Positions 1 through 6,957 of a stretch of 8,174 nt of DNA are shown in pieces; position 1 is the first letter of the stretch, and the number at the start of each line of letters is the position of its first letter. The notes beneath the pieces were generated by a model. It saw nothing but the letters and a program-made list of their open reading frames with translations. It ran no database searches and had not been told where the DNA came from. Origin of the DNA: an uncultured Pelosinus sp. GTDB lineage: Bacteria; Bacillota; Negativicutes; UMGS1260. Location of the stretch: contig URQW01000114.1 of the NCBI GenBank assembly GCA_900550105.1, positions 1 to 8,174 of the forward strand. Reading direction: 5' to 3'. The position numbers and the translations under genes were made by a program.

Positions 1-6
1 GCAGTT

Positions 7-56
7 ACAATAAAATGGTTAACGCAAATATTTATTTGCGTTAACCATTTTATTGT
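7..56. repeat. Perfect 24-bp inverted repeat, possible terminator and/or operator
   Basis: Bases 7-30 pair without a mismatch to bases 33-56, leaving only two central T residues at 31-32. The stem is AT-rich (6 GC pairs) and its right side runs into a T-rich tract (48-59). As RNA it could form a long hairpin that ends transcription of a gene upstream of the window, in either direction. As DNA it contains two GTTAAC cores (18-23 and 40-45) spaced like a biotin-repressor operator. The two roles are not exclusive, and the sequence alone does not choose between them. Confidence 0.75.
16..47. promoter_or_regulatory. Candidate distal BirA (biotin repressor) operator
   Basis: The half-sites TGGTTAACG (16-24) and CGTTAACCA (39-47) are exact inverted repeats separated by 14 bases. 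The remembered BirA consensus is TTGTTAACC, 14-16 bases, GGTTAACAA; each half here matches at 7 of 9 positions, with mismatches on both sides of the GTTAAC core. The location just upstream of tandem biotin synthase genes supports the call. It lies wholly within the long inverted repeat, so it could be a by-product of a terminator hairpin. Confidence 0.4.
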
Positions 57-81
57 TTTATAAGTTAACTTGAAATTTAAT
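53..81 (+). promoter_or_regulatory. Candidate promoter of the bioB pair
   Basis: TTGTTT (53-58, 3 of 6 matches to the -35 consensus) lies 17 bases before TTTAAT (76-81, 5 of 6 matches to the -10 consensus), predicting transcription from about base 88. An alternative is TTGCGT (36-41) with TATAAG (59-64), also at 17 bases, starting near 71. Both overlap the GTTAAC sites, so a repressor bound there would block either one. Neither -35 is strong. Confidence 0.4.
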
Positions 82-93
82 TATGGTTAACGA
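62..93. promoter_or_regulatory. Candidate proximal BirA (biotin repressor) operator
   Basis: AAGTTAACT (62-70) and GGTTAACGA (85-93) form an imperfect inverted repeat with a 14-base spacer, the arrangement used by the bifunctional biotin-protein ligase/repressor BirA. The right half matches the remembered consensus GGTTAACAA at 8 of 9 positions; the left half is weaker. The site ends 12 bases before the bioB1 start codon and covers the likely -10 and transcription start, so repression by biotinyl-AMP-loaded BirA is the natural reading. BirA itself is not in this window. Confidence 0.65.
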
Positions 94-96
94 ATG

Positions 97-103
97 AGGT
101 GGG
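97..103 (+). promoter_or_regulatory. Ribosome binding site that sets the first bioB start
   Basis: AGGTGGG sits just before ATG at 106. The in-frame ATG at 94 has no such sequence ahead of it and lies inside this region, so the ATG at 106 is preferred. The spacing to the start codon is short (2-3 bases from the end of the match). Confidence 0.7.
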
Positions 104-105
104 TT

Positions 106-1083
106 ATGGAAGATACAATCATTGCTTTAGGGAAAAAAGTACTGTCGGGCCAATCAATCAGCCCGGAAGAAGCTCTTAGTCTTACGGAAATCGCGGCAAT
201 TGATGTGCCGCTTTTAGCTGCCTATGCGAATAAGATTCGCGATCATTTTGCCGGAAACTCTGTAGAACTTTGTGGTGTTATTAATGCACGGTCTGGTCAG
301 TGCAGCGAAGATTGTAAGTTTTGCTCTCAGTCAGTCTATTATGAGACAAATTCGCCTGTATATGAACTGTTAGACAAAGAAGAAATTGTAGCAAAGGCTT
401 TAGAGATTGCTACTCACGGAGCGAAACGGACAAGTCTTGTAACAAGCGGCAAAGGAATGGAGAATGATCCTGATTTTCCCGCGTTAGTAACCTTGCTGAA
501 AGAGACAGGCAGAGCGACAGGACTTGCTGTTTGTGCCAATTTAGGGACCTTAGGCGAAAACGAAGCTAAAGCGTTAAAAACAGCCGGAATTCGTCGTTAT
601 GCCCATAATATTGAAACAAGCGAGCGGTTTTATCCTTCTATCTGTACAACTCATCCTTATACTGAGAGAATTGCAACAATCAAGGCGGCGAAGGCCGCTG
701 GTCTAGAACTTTGTACTGGCGGAATTATTGGCTTGGGGGAAAGTTGGGAAGATCGCATTGCTATGGCTTTTACCTTAAAAGAGCTTGATGTAGATTCTGT
801 TCCGTTAAATATTTTAAATCCGATTCCTGGTACCGCTCTGGCCGATCAGGCGCCTCTTGCGCCGCTAGAAATTTTGCAAACCTTTGCGCTGTTTCGGTTT
901 ATTTTACCAGATAAAGTGATTCGTCCTGCCGGAGGACGCGAAGTGAATCTACGTGATTTGCAGGGAGCTTTGCTAATAGGCGGCGCTAATGGACTTATCA
1001 TTGGCAATTATTTGACGTTCACTGGGCGGAATACGTCTATGGATTTACAGCTTGTAACTGATGCCGGTTTAACGGCGAAATAG
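106..1083 (+). CDS. bioB: Biotin synthase paralogue, radical SAM, with an altered cluster ligand
   Basis: This 325-residue protein belongs to the biotin synthase family, whose members insert sulfur into dethiobiotin to make biotin in the cytoplasm. The radical-SAM motif CSEDCKFC (C66, C70, C73) binds the 4Fe-4S cluster. By alignment to E. coli BioB as I remember it, C143 matches C128, C203 matches C188 and R273 matches R260, but the position of C97 is S110 (context KRTSLVTSG). YAHNIETS (165-172) has Ala where the neighbour has His and E. coli has Asn. Extra cysteines C56 and C180 are shared with the next gene. The start at 106 is chosen because the product then aligns with the neighbour from its first residues and has a Shine-Dalgarno. 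It is followed by the second bioB after 21 bases, surely one operon. It may be a biotin synthase with different cluster coordination or a paralogue with a changed substrate; the family is certain, the exact activity is not. Confidence 0.85.
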   Translation: MEDTIIALGKKVLSGQSISPEEALSLTEIAAIDVPLLAAYANKIRDHFAGNSVELCGVINARSGQCSEDCKFCSQSVYYETNSPVYELLDKEEIVAKALEIATHGAKRTSLVTSGKGMENDPDFPALVTLLKETGRATGLAVCANLGTLGENEAKALKTAGIRRYAHNIETSERFYPSICTTHPYTERIATIKAAKAAGLELCTGGIIGLGESWEDRIAMAFTLKELDVDSVPLNILNPIPGTALADQAPLAPLEILQTFALFRFILPDKVIRPAGGREVNLRDLQGALLIGGANGLIIGNYLTFTGRNTSMDLQLVTDAGLTAK

Positions 1084-1104
1084 AAGAATAGGGGAGAAAA
1101 TAAT

Positions 1105-2100
1105 ATGAGTTATGATTTGATTTTTTCATTAGGCAAGAAGGTATTAGACGGCGGCAGTTTAACTTTTGAAGAAGCGATGGCTTTAACGGAAATTGATCCG
1201 ATTGATGTACCGATTTTGCTTGCTGTGGCGAATAAAGTACGAGAAAAGTTTACTGGTAATGCTGTTGATACTTGTCAGATCGTCAACGCTCGTTCGGGCG
1301 GCTGTAGTGAAGACTGTAAATTTTGTGCGCAGTCAGGCCATCATGAAGTCAAACTGGAAGTGTACCCACTAATGACGGAAGACGAGATTGTGGCAGCAGC
1401 GAAAAAAGCAGAAAATGCCGGAGCCTATCGGTTTTGCATTGTTACAGCAGGACGCGGCATGGAAAATGATGCTGATTTTGCTAAAATTCTGGGAGCGATT
1501 CGCCGGATTGGTCAAGAGACGAAGTTAAATCGTTGTTGTTCTTTAGGTACATTAGAGGAAGAGCATGTAGCTGCTTTAAAAGAAGCTGGCATTACACGTT
1601 ACCATCATAATCTAGAGACAAGTGAAAATCATTTCTCCAGTATTTGCACAACTCATACTTTTGAAGAACGGATCGCCACCATAAAAAAAGTGAAGGCTGC
1701 CGGTCTTCAGGCTTGCTCTGGCGGCATTATCGGTCTTGGTGAGTCCTGGCGTGATCGCGTAGAAATGGCTTTTACGCTCCAAGAACTTGATGTAGATTCT
1801 GTGCCGATGAATGTGTTAAATCCTGTACCAGGTACGGCTCTTGATGGTCAGGCACAGCTACCGCCCCTAGAAATTTTACAGACATTTGCTATTTTCCGCA
1901 TGGTTTTGCCAGGAAAAATTTTGCGCTATGCTGGTGGTAAAGAACGCAATTTAGGCGATCTTGTGCCGTTAGGATTCCTTTCCGGTATTAACGGTATGTT
2001 GATCGGCGACTATTTGACGACAAAAGGCCGGGGAGCTTCGAAAGACATTCATACTGTTACTGAATTAGGGATGGATCCTTTGTGTGCGAAAGCCGAGTAA
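1105..2100 (+). CDS. bioB: Biotin synthase
   Basis: This 331-residue radical SAM enzyme should convert dethiobiotin to biotin, the last step of biotin synthesis. CSEDCKFC (C67, C71, C74) holds the SAM-cleaving 4Fe-4S cluster. C111 (in YRFCIVTAG), C144 (in RCCSLGTL), C204 (in ACSGGIIGLGES) and R274 (in LRYAGG) match the E. coli auxiliary-cluster ligands C97, C128, C188 and R260. HHNLETS (167-173) is the substrate/SAM contact strip. Additional cysteines C57, C145 and C181 are not in the E. coli enzyme. From memory, obligate anaerobes carry a Type II BioB with a 4Fe-5S auxiliary cluster, and this protein looks closer to that group; I cannot assign which cysteines would ligate. It starts at an ATG 8 bases after AGGGGAG (1090-1096). 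More than half of its residues match the preceding paralogue by eye, so the pair arose by duplication or by acquisition of a near relative. Confidence 0.95.
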   Translation: MSYDLIFSLGKKVLDGGSLTFEEAMALTEIDPIDVPILLAVANKVREKFTGNAVDTCQIVNARSGGCSEDCKFCAQSGHHEVKLEVYPLMTEDEIVAAAKKAENAGAYRFCIVTAGRGMENDADFAKILGAIRRIGQETKLNRCCSLGTLEEEHVAALKEAGITRYHHNLETSENHFSSICTTHTFEERIATIKKVKAAGLQACSGGIIGLGESWRDRVEMAFTLQELDVDSVPMNVLNPVPGTALDGQAQLPPLEILQTFAIFRMVLPGKILRYAGGKERNLGDLVPLGFLSGINGMLIGDYLTTKGRGASKDIHTVTELGMDPLCAKAE

Positions 2101-2123
2101 TCGAAAAAAGTTTACAAATATGC

Positions 2124-2152
2124 TTGACAAACTAACAAAACATTGTAATAAT
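2124..2152 (+). promoter_or_regulatory. Promoter of the leuACDB operon
   Basis: A perfect TTGACA (2124-2129) is followed after 17 bases by AATAAT (2147-2152, 5 of 6 to consensus) preceded by TG at 2144-2145, giving an extended -10. Transcription should begin at about 2159, just ahead of the T-box leader. No clear intrinsic terminator lies between bioB2 and this promoter, so some transcripts may also enter from the bio genes. Confidence 0.85.
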
Positions 2153-2158
2153 GTAAAA

Positions 2159-2410
2159 AAGCAATGAACAGGACATACAAGTTTAGTCAGGCGAATGCAG
2201 AGAGCCGGTGGTAGGTGCGAACCGGTGGAGTCGATTAAACTCATCTCACCTGGGAGCTCTTACTCTGAGCCATTTGATAAATGGTTAGGAGCTAGGCGAT
2301 TTCGAGCGTTAATCGAGACCTATTTCTGTGAAGCAGAGATAAAAGTGAAACATAGGGTGGTACCGCGGATCACGCCCCTATTCGACTGATAAGTCGGATA
2401 GGGGCTTTTT
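2159..2410 (+). promoter_or_regulatory. Leucine T-box riboswitch leader
   Basis: This tRNA-sensing leader should let transcription continue into leuA when tRNA-Leu is uncharged. Stem I is visible: CAGG (2188-2191) pairs with CCTG (2249-2252), and in its distal part CCGGT (2205-2209) pairs with ACCGG (2221-2225). The specifier loop shows CTC (2240-2242) in the usual position, a leucine codon. A hairpin CCATTT/AAATGG (2270-2284) lies inside an AGCTCT/GGAGCT helix (2255-2293). The conserved T-box sequence AGGGTGGTACCGCG is at 2354-2367. The antiterminator forms from 2352-2357 with 2376-2381 and GCG (2365-2367) with CGC (2373-2375), leaving the 7-base bulge UGGUACC. UGGU would pair with the tRNA end ACCA, fitting discriminator A as in tRNA-Leu. 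The gene content downstream agrees. Confidence 0.96.
2374..2410 (+). terminator. T-box-controlled terminator before leuA
   Basis: GCCCCTATTCGACT (2374-2387) pairs with 2392-2405 as a 14-bp stem containing one G-U pair and a 4-base loop GATA, followed by five T residues (2406-2410). Its left arm (2374-2381) is the same strand that the antiterminator uses, so the two structures exclude each other. Confidence 0.95.
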
Positions 2411-2462
2411 GTGCTTTCATTTTTACTTTGCCAGAAAAAATATAGTAGATGGGGAGAGCGGC

Positions 2463-4010
2463 ATGAGAGAAAAACGCATTTATATTTTTGATACGACCCT
2501 CCGCGATGGCGAACAGACTCCAGGCGTATCGCTTGGCGCTGATGACAAACTGGAAATTGCCAAGGCACTAGCCAAGCTGAATGTAGACATCATCGAAGCC
2601 GGTTTTCCTGTTGTTTCGCCAGGCGATTTTGCTGGTGTAGAACAAATTGCCAAAACAATTAAGGGACCAGCGATTGCGGCTTTAGCAAGAGCCCATAAAA
2701 AGGATATTGAAGCAGCGTATCAGGCCTTGAAAGCAGCCGAGTGTCCGGTTATTCATACTTTTTTAGCGACAAGTGATATTCATTTGGAATATAAACTGAA
2801 AATGAGCCATGATCAGGCTTTGCAGCAGGCAGTAGAAGCCGTAAAGTTTGCTCGGACGCTCGTCAAGGATATTGAGTTTTCGGCAGAAGATGCGTCGCGC
2901 AGCAATTGGGATTATTTGAGCAAGGTTTATAGCGCAGTTATTGCTGCTGGAGCTACCGTCATTAATGTACCTGATACGGTGGGGTATATGGCGCCCAACG
3001 AATTTGCCGCTCTAATCCGGCATTTACAGCAGAATGTCGTGGGAATTGATCAGGTCAGGATTAGTGTGCATTGTCATAATGACTTAGGTATGGCAGTCGC
3101 GAATTCGCTAGCGGCAGTCGGCGCAGGGGCGACGCAGGTGGAAACGGCTGTAAATGGCTTGGGAGAACGGGCTGGCAATGCTGCTTTAGAAGAAATCTTA
3201 ATGGCCCTAGCAACTCGTAAAGATTATTTTGGGGCGTCTGCTAAGGCTGATACGAAACAGATTTACCGGACTTCGCGTCTTGTGGCGAATCTAAGTGGTG
3301 TAGCTGTACAGCCTAATAAAGCGATTGTCGGCGATAACGCCTTTGCTCATGAATCGGGGATTCACCAACATGGTGTTTTAAATAATGCTCTTACCTATGA
3401 AATTATGTCGCCGGAAACGGTGGGAATTAGTCGTAATGCACTCGTTCTCGGTAAGCATAGCGGCCGTCATGCTTTTGTCTCGCGCCTGCAAGAAATGGGC
3501 TACCAGCTTGAGGATGATAGGCTTGATGAACTGTTTGTGAAATTTAAAGATTTAGCCGATCGTAAAAAAACAATTTTTGATAAAGATATTGAAGCGTTAC
3601 TTACGGAAAAAGTTTTGGAAGTAAAAGAGACGTACCGCTTATTGTCGCATCAGGTGATTAGCGGCAGTCAGGCGATGGCTACAGCTACGGTTCGGCTAGA
3701 GTCGGAAAGTACAATGATTGAACAAGCTTGTTCGGGAACCGGACCGATTGATGCCCTTTTTAATGCGATTGCTGCTGGGATTGGCGAAGCGATTGTATTA
3801 AAAGATTACCAGTTGAAGGCCGTTACTTCTGGCGAGGACGCCTTAGGCGAGGCAACAGTACGAGTGGAGCGAGACGGTCGAAGTTTTAGTGGTCGCGGCT
3901 TAAGTACCGATGTCATCGAGGCTAGTGCTAAGGCCTATTTACAGGCTGTGAATAAACTTTATTCTGCTTGCGGACAACATCAGGCAGTAGAAGCGGTAGG
4001 AGGAATGTAA
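2463..4010 (+). CDS. leuA: 2-isopropylmalate synthase
   Basis: This enzyme condenses acetyl-CoA with 2-oxoisovalerate, the committed step of leucine synthesis. It is 515 residues, the full-length form with a regulatory domain. The N-terminal TIM barrel has the DTTLRDGEQTPG signature (10-21), the metal-binding HCHND (203-207) and NGLGERAGN (231-239); the linker carries AHESGIHQHG (295-304). The C-terminal leucine-binding domain (about 390-505) has GTGPIDA (425-431), so allosteric inhibition by leucine is expected from the family. The start is ATG 2463, 6 bases after GGGGAG (2451-2456); the reading frame is open upstream to a TTG at 2409, but that falls in the terminator tail and adds residues foreign to the family. 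Homocitrate or citramalate synthase are related alternatives, but the leucine T-box and leuCDB neighbours argue against them. The stop codon directly abuts the leuC start. Confidence 0.97.
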   Translation: MREKRIYIFDTTLRDGEQTPGVSLGADDKLEIAKALAKLNVDIIEAGFPVVSPGDFAGVEQIAKTIKGPAIAALARAHKKDIEAAYQALKAAECPVIHTFLATSDIHLEYKLKMSHDQALQQAVEAVKFARTLVKDIEFSAEDASRSNWDYLSKVYSAVIAAGATVINVPDTVGYMAPNEFAALIRHLQQNVVGIDQVRISVHCHNDLGMAVANSLAAVGAGATQVETAVNGLGERAGNAALEEILMALATRKDYFGASAKADTKQIYRTSRLVANLSGVAVQPNKAIVGDNAFAHESGIHQHGVLNNALTYEIMSPETVGISRNALVLGKHSGRHAFVSRLQEMGYQLEDDRLDELFVKFKDLADRKKTIFDKDIEALLTEKVLEVKETYRLLSHQVISGSQAMATATVRLESESTMIEQACSGTGPIDALFNAIAAGIGEAIVLKDYQLKAVTSGEDALGEATVRVERDGRSFSGRGLSTDVIEASAKAYLQAVNKLYSACGQHQAVEAVGGM

Positions 4011-5273
4011 ATGCAACCCATGACAATGACAGAGAAGATTTTGGCAAAACATGCGGACAAAGAGTTTGTTCGCCCTGGTGAATTGATTGAGTGTAAAGTA
4101 GATCTTGTCTTAGGCAATGATATTACGGCGCCGCCAGCGATGGATGAATTTGAAAAAATCGGTAAGAGCGTGTTTGATAAAGATAAAATTGTCTTAGTTC
4201 CTGATCATTTTGTGCCGAATAAAGATATTAAATCGGCTGAAATGGTGCGTCGCGTTCGCGAATTTGCTAGAGAACACGAAATTACGCACTTCTTCGAGGT
4301 GGGCCGTATGGGCATTGAACATGTTTTACTGCCAGAAGCTGGTCTTACCTTGCCTGGTGAAGTGATTATCGGCGCCGATTCCCATACTTGTACCTATGGT
4401 GCGGTTGGCGCTTTCGCGACAGGCGTTGGCTCGACGGATATGGGAGCTAGCATGGCCACAGGCCAGACCTGGTTTAAAGTTCCTGCTTCGATTCAGGTCG
4501 AACTTACTGGCGCTTTACCCAGAAACGTAAGCGGGAAAGACGTGATCCTGACCTTGATTGGAATGATTGGTGTTGAAGGGGCCCGCTATCAATCATTGGA
4601 ATTTACCGGTTCAGGGCTAGCATCATTGTCTATGGCTGACCGTTTTACCATTGCGAATATGGCGATTGAAGCAGGCGGTAAAAATGGAATTTTTCCGGTC
4701 GATGAAGTGACTACGAGCTATCTAACCGGGCGGACAAATCGCGTATGGGAAGCGGTTACGGCTGATACTGACGCTGTTTATGAACGAAAAATAACAATTC
4801 ATTTGTCAGATTTAACGCCGGTTGTAGCATTGCCTCATTTGCCGGAAAATGTGAAAAAAGTTTCGGAAGTGGGCCAGATTGAGATTGATCAAGTGGTTAT
4901 TGGTTCCTGTACGAACGGACGGATAGAAGATCTGGCTATTGCGGCGGAAATTATGGCGGGGAAAAATGTTCATCCTAAAGTCAGAGCTATTATTATTCCT
5001 GGTAGTCAAGCGGTTTACATGGAAGCCGTGAAAAAAGGCTATGTAGAAACCTTTATCAATGCTGGCGCTGTTGTAAGTACGCCCACTTGTGGACCTTGTC
5101 TCGGCGGCTATATGGGGATTTTGGCTAAAGGCGAAAAGGCTGTTTCTACAACGAACCGCAATTTTAAAGGACGTATGGGTCATATTGATAGTGAAGTGTA
5201 TTTGGCTGGGCCTGCTGTGGCTGCAGCCAGTGCGATACTGGGGAAAATTGCGGCACCAGAGGAGGTACAATAA
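4011..5273 (+). CDS. leuC: 3-isopropylmalate dehydratase large subunit
   Basis: This 420-residue aconitase-family subunit pairs with LeuD to isomerise 2-isopropylmalate to 3-isopropylmalate. The 4Fe-4S ligands are C300 (IGSCTNGR) and C360 and C363 (TPTCGPCLGG); ADSHTCTYG (122-130) is the active-site strip. The length fits the shorter, archaeal/clostridial-type large subunit rather than the roughly 465-residue proteobacterial one. AGGAGG (3998-4003), embedded in the leuA 3' end, lies 7 bases before ATG 4011, which favours this start over the in-frame ATGs at 4020 and 4026. It abuts leuA and overlaps leuD by one base, so translation is probably coupled. Homoaconitase large subunits look similar; context decides for leucine. 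Confidence 0.96.
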   Translation: MQPMTMTEKILAKHADKEFVRPGELIECKVDLVLGNDITAPPAMDEFEKIGKSVFDKDKIVLVPDHFVPNKDIKSAEMVRRVREFAREHEITHFFEVGRMGIEHVLLPEAGLTLPGEVIIGADSHTCTYGAVGAFATGVGSTDMGASMATGQTWFKVPASIQVELTGALPRNVSGKDVILTLIGMIGVEGARYQSLEFTGSGLASLSMADRFTIANMAIEAGGKNGIFPVDEVTTSYLTGRTNRVWEAVTADTDAVYERKITIHLSDLTPVVALPHLPENVKKVSEVGQIEIDQVVIGSCTNGRIEDLAIAAEIMAGKNVHPKVRAIIIPGSQAVYMEAVKKGYVETFINAGAVVSTPTCGPCLGGYMGILAKGEKAVSTTNRNFKGRMGHIDSEVYLAGPAVAAASAILGKIAAPEEVQ

Positions 5274-5758
5274 TGTTTACAGGAAAAGTTTGGCGTTATG
5301 GCGATAATGTAGATACAGACGTAATTATTCCGGCAAGATATCTCAATACGTTTGATCCAGCAGAACTGGCGAAGCATTGTATGGAAGATATTGATTCAAC
5401 CTTTGCCCAGGAAGTAAAAGCAGGTGATATTATTGTAGCAAGCCGTAATTTTGGCTGTGGCTCGTCCCGTGAGCATGCACCCATTGCGATTAAAGGCAGC
5501 GGCGTTCCCTGTGTCATTGCGGAAAGCTTTGCCCGAATTTTTTTTCGAAATGCCATTAATATCGGCCTGCCTGTTCTGGAAATCGGCAGTGACGTTCATA
5601 AAATTAACGCAGGTGATACGCTGGAAGTGGATGTGACGGCAGGAATTATTAAAAATATAACTTCTGGTGATACGTATCAAGTGCAGCCTCTGCCCGCATT
5701 TATTCAAAAAATTACTGCCGCTGGCGGCCTGATTGAATATGTGAAAGGCGGGAACTGA
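5273..5758 (+). CDS. leuD: 3-isopropylmalate dehydratase small subunit
   Basis: This 161-residue swivel-domain subunit completes the isopropylmalate isomerase with LeuC. The GCGSSREHAP motif (61-70) is the family signature for substrate binding. The length is that of the short archaeal/clostridial class, matching the short LeuC. The substrate-specificity loop after ARYL reads NTFDPAEL (25-32); loops in this place separate isopropylmalate from homoaconitate enzymes, but I cannot assign specificity from it alone. AGGAGG (5260-5265) sits 7 bases before the start codon. The ATG overlaps the leuC stop (TAATG), typical of coupled subunits made in equal amounts. Confidence 0.96.
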   Translation: MFTGKVWRYGDNVDTDVIIPARYLNTFDPAELAKHCMEDIDSTFAQEVKAGDIIVASRNFGCGSSREHAPIAIKGSGVPCVIAESFARIFFRNAINIGLPVLEIGSDVHKINAGDTLEVDVTAGIIKNITSGDTYQVQPLPAFIQKITAAGGLIEYVKGGN

Positions 5759-5760
5759 CT

Positions 5761-6837
5761 GTGAGCTATCAAATTACGGTAATTGGCGGCGATGGAATCG
5801 GTCCGGAAATTGTAGCGGCGGCAGAGCCGATTTTAGCGCAAGCCTTGCAAAAATGCCACAAAAATGTTACTTTTACTGCGGCGCTAGCTGGCGGTGCTGC
5901 CTTGGACGCTGCGGGGATTCCTTTACCTACGGCAACGATAGAAGCCTGCCGGAAAGCGGACGCCATTTTGCTTGGTGCGGTAGGCGGTCCTAAATGGGAT
6001 CAGGTAGCGCCTGAACTAAGGGCGGAAAAGGCGATTCTTGGATTGCGCCAAGAATTAAAGCTTTTTGCCAATCTGCGTCCGATCAGGGTGTCAAAGGCCT
6101 TAATGGAGCGGTCTCCCTTAAAGACGGAACTTGTTGATGGCGTTGATATTATGATTGTCCGAGAATTAAACGGCGGTATTTATTTTGGCGAACGTCAGGA
6201 AGGAAATGAAGCGGCAGGCTTGACTTCTGCTTATGACAAAGAAGAGTATACTGTGGCTGAAATCGAACGGATTGCTGCTGTAGCTGTAGCGGCAGCAAAG
6301 CTGCGCAGTCGTAGGATTACTTCTGTTGATAAAGCTAATGTACTCGCTACGTCGCGCCTGTGGCGTCGTACGATGGATCGCATTGCCGCCAAGGAATCTG
6401 AGCTAGAGATTAAGCATCTTTATGTTGATAATTGCGCCATGCAGCTCATTTTAAATCCTAAGCAGTTTGACGTCATTGTAACAAGTAACCTTTTTGGCGA
6501 TATTTTAAGCGATGAGGCGGCTGTTTTAACTGGTTCGATTGGTATGCTACCTTCGGCTAGTCTTGGTGAAGGACCTGGTCTTTATGAACCGATCCATGGT
6601 TCGGCGCCTGATATTGCCGGACAAGATCTGGCGAATCCCCTTGGCACTATTTTGGCAGCGGCCATGCTTTTGCGTTATTCACTGAAAGAAGAGAACGCTG
6701 CAACTTTGATTGAACAGGCTGTTGACAATGTTTTGGCCCAAGGCTATCGGACCGGTGATTTGTATGAGATTGGCTTCACTAAGGTATCTACAAGCAAAAT
6801 GGGTGAGCTAGTGGCGGCAGAACTGGCCAAATTGTAG
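5761..6837 (+). CDS. leuB: 3-isopropylmalate dehydrogenase
   Basis: This 358-residue enzyme oxidises and decarboxylates 3-isopropylmalate to 4-methyl-2-oxopentanoate using NAD+. It shows GDGIGPE (10-16), the substrate arginines R96, R106 and R134 (VRELNGGIYFGE), catalytic Y141 and K191 (DKANVLATSRLW), and metal-binding D223, D247 and D251. These correspond one for one to the Thermus enzyme residues as I remember them. GSAPDIAG (280-287) is the NAD-site loop, favouring NAD over NADP. The start is GTG at 5761, two bases after the leuD stop, with the weak Shine-Dalgarno AGGCGGG (5746-5752); the other cistrons use ATG and stronger sites, so LeuB may be translated less or by coupling. It is the last gene of the operon; no convincing intrinsic terminator follows before the next promoter. 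Confidence 0.97.
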   Translation: MSYQITVIGGDGIGPEIVAAAEPILAQALQKCHKNVTFTAALAGGAALDAAGIPLPTATIEACRKADAILLGAVGGPKWDQVAPELRAEKAILGLRQELKLFANLRPIRVSKALMERSPLKTELVDGVDIMIVRELNGGIYFGERQEGNEAAGLTSAYDKEEYTVAEIERIAAVAVAAAKLRSRRITSVDKANVLATSRLWRRTMDRIAAKESELEIKHLYVDNCAMQLILNPKQFDVIVTSNLFGDILSDEAAVLTGSIGMLPSASLGEGPGLYEPIHGSAPDIAGQDLANPLGTILAAAMLLRYSLKEENAATLIEQAVDNVLAQGYRTGDLYEIGFTKVSTSKMGELVAAELAKL

Positions 6838-6900
6838 TTTTTGGAATGAAAGTTGTTGTCTGTTATTTTACGTATTATAGAAAATTCCAGTAGAAAGCTG

Positions 6901-6929
6901 TTGACAGATTTTTATCAGAGTGATATGAT
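6901..6929 (+). promoter_or_regulatory. Promoter of the SAM-riboswitch / metQ unit
   Basis: A perfect TTGACA (6901-6906) and TATGAT (6924-6929, 5 of 6) are 17 bases apart, with TG at 6921-6922 giving an extended -10. Transcription should start near 6936, about 20 bases before the riboswitch. The 63 bases between leuB and this promoter hold only a weak inverted repeat (TGGAAT 6842-6847 with ATTCCA 6884-6889). Confidence 0.88.
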
Positions 6930-6957
6930 CTTAACAACAAATTCATAAAAACTATGA

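Noticed and set aside
94..105. Four-residue extension of the first BioB from ATG 94
   Set aside because: No Shine-Dalgarno before it, and the extension does not align with the tandem paralogue.
2195..2389. 64-codon + strand ORF
   Set aside because: It lies entirely inside the T-box leader RNA and crosses stem I, the T-box sequence and the terminator; no ribosome binding site and no protein-like pattern.
2409..2462. Upstream extension of leuA to a TTG start
   Set aside because: It begins in the terminator T run, adds 18 residues not seen in the family, and a clear ribosome binding site precedes ATG 2463.
4812..5270. 152-codon - strand ORF opposite leuC
   Set aside because: It is the antisense shadow of a strongly conserved gene containing the leuC cluster cysteines; no ribosome binding site or recognisable domain.
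6842..6889. TGGAAT/ATTCCA inverted repeat after leuB as a terminator
   Set aside because: Only 6 bp around a 36-base loop, with no T run after it.
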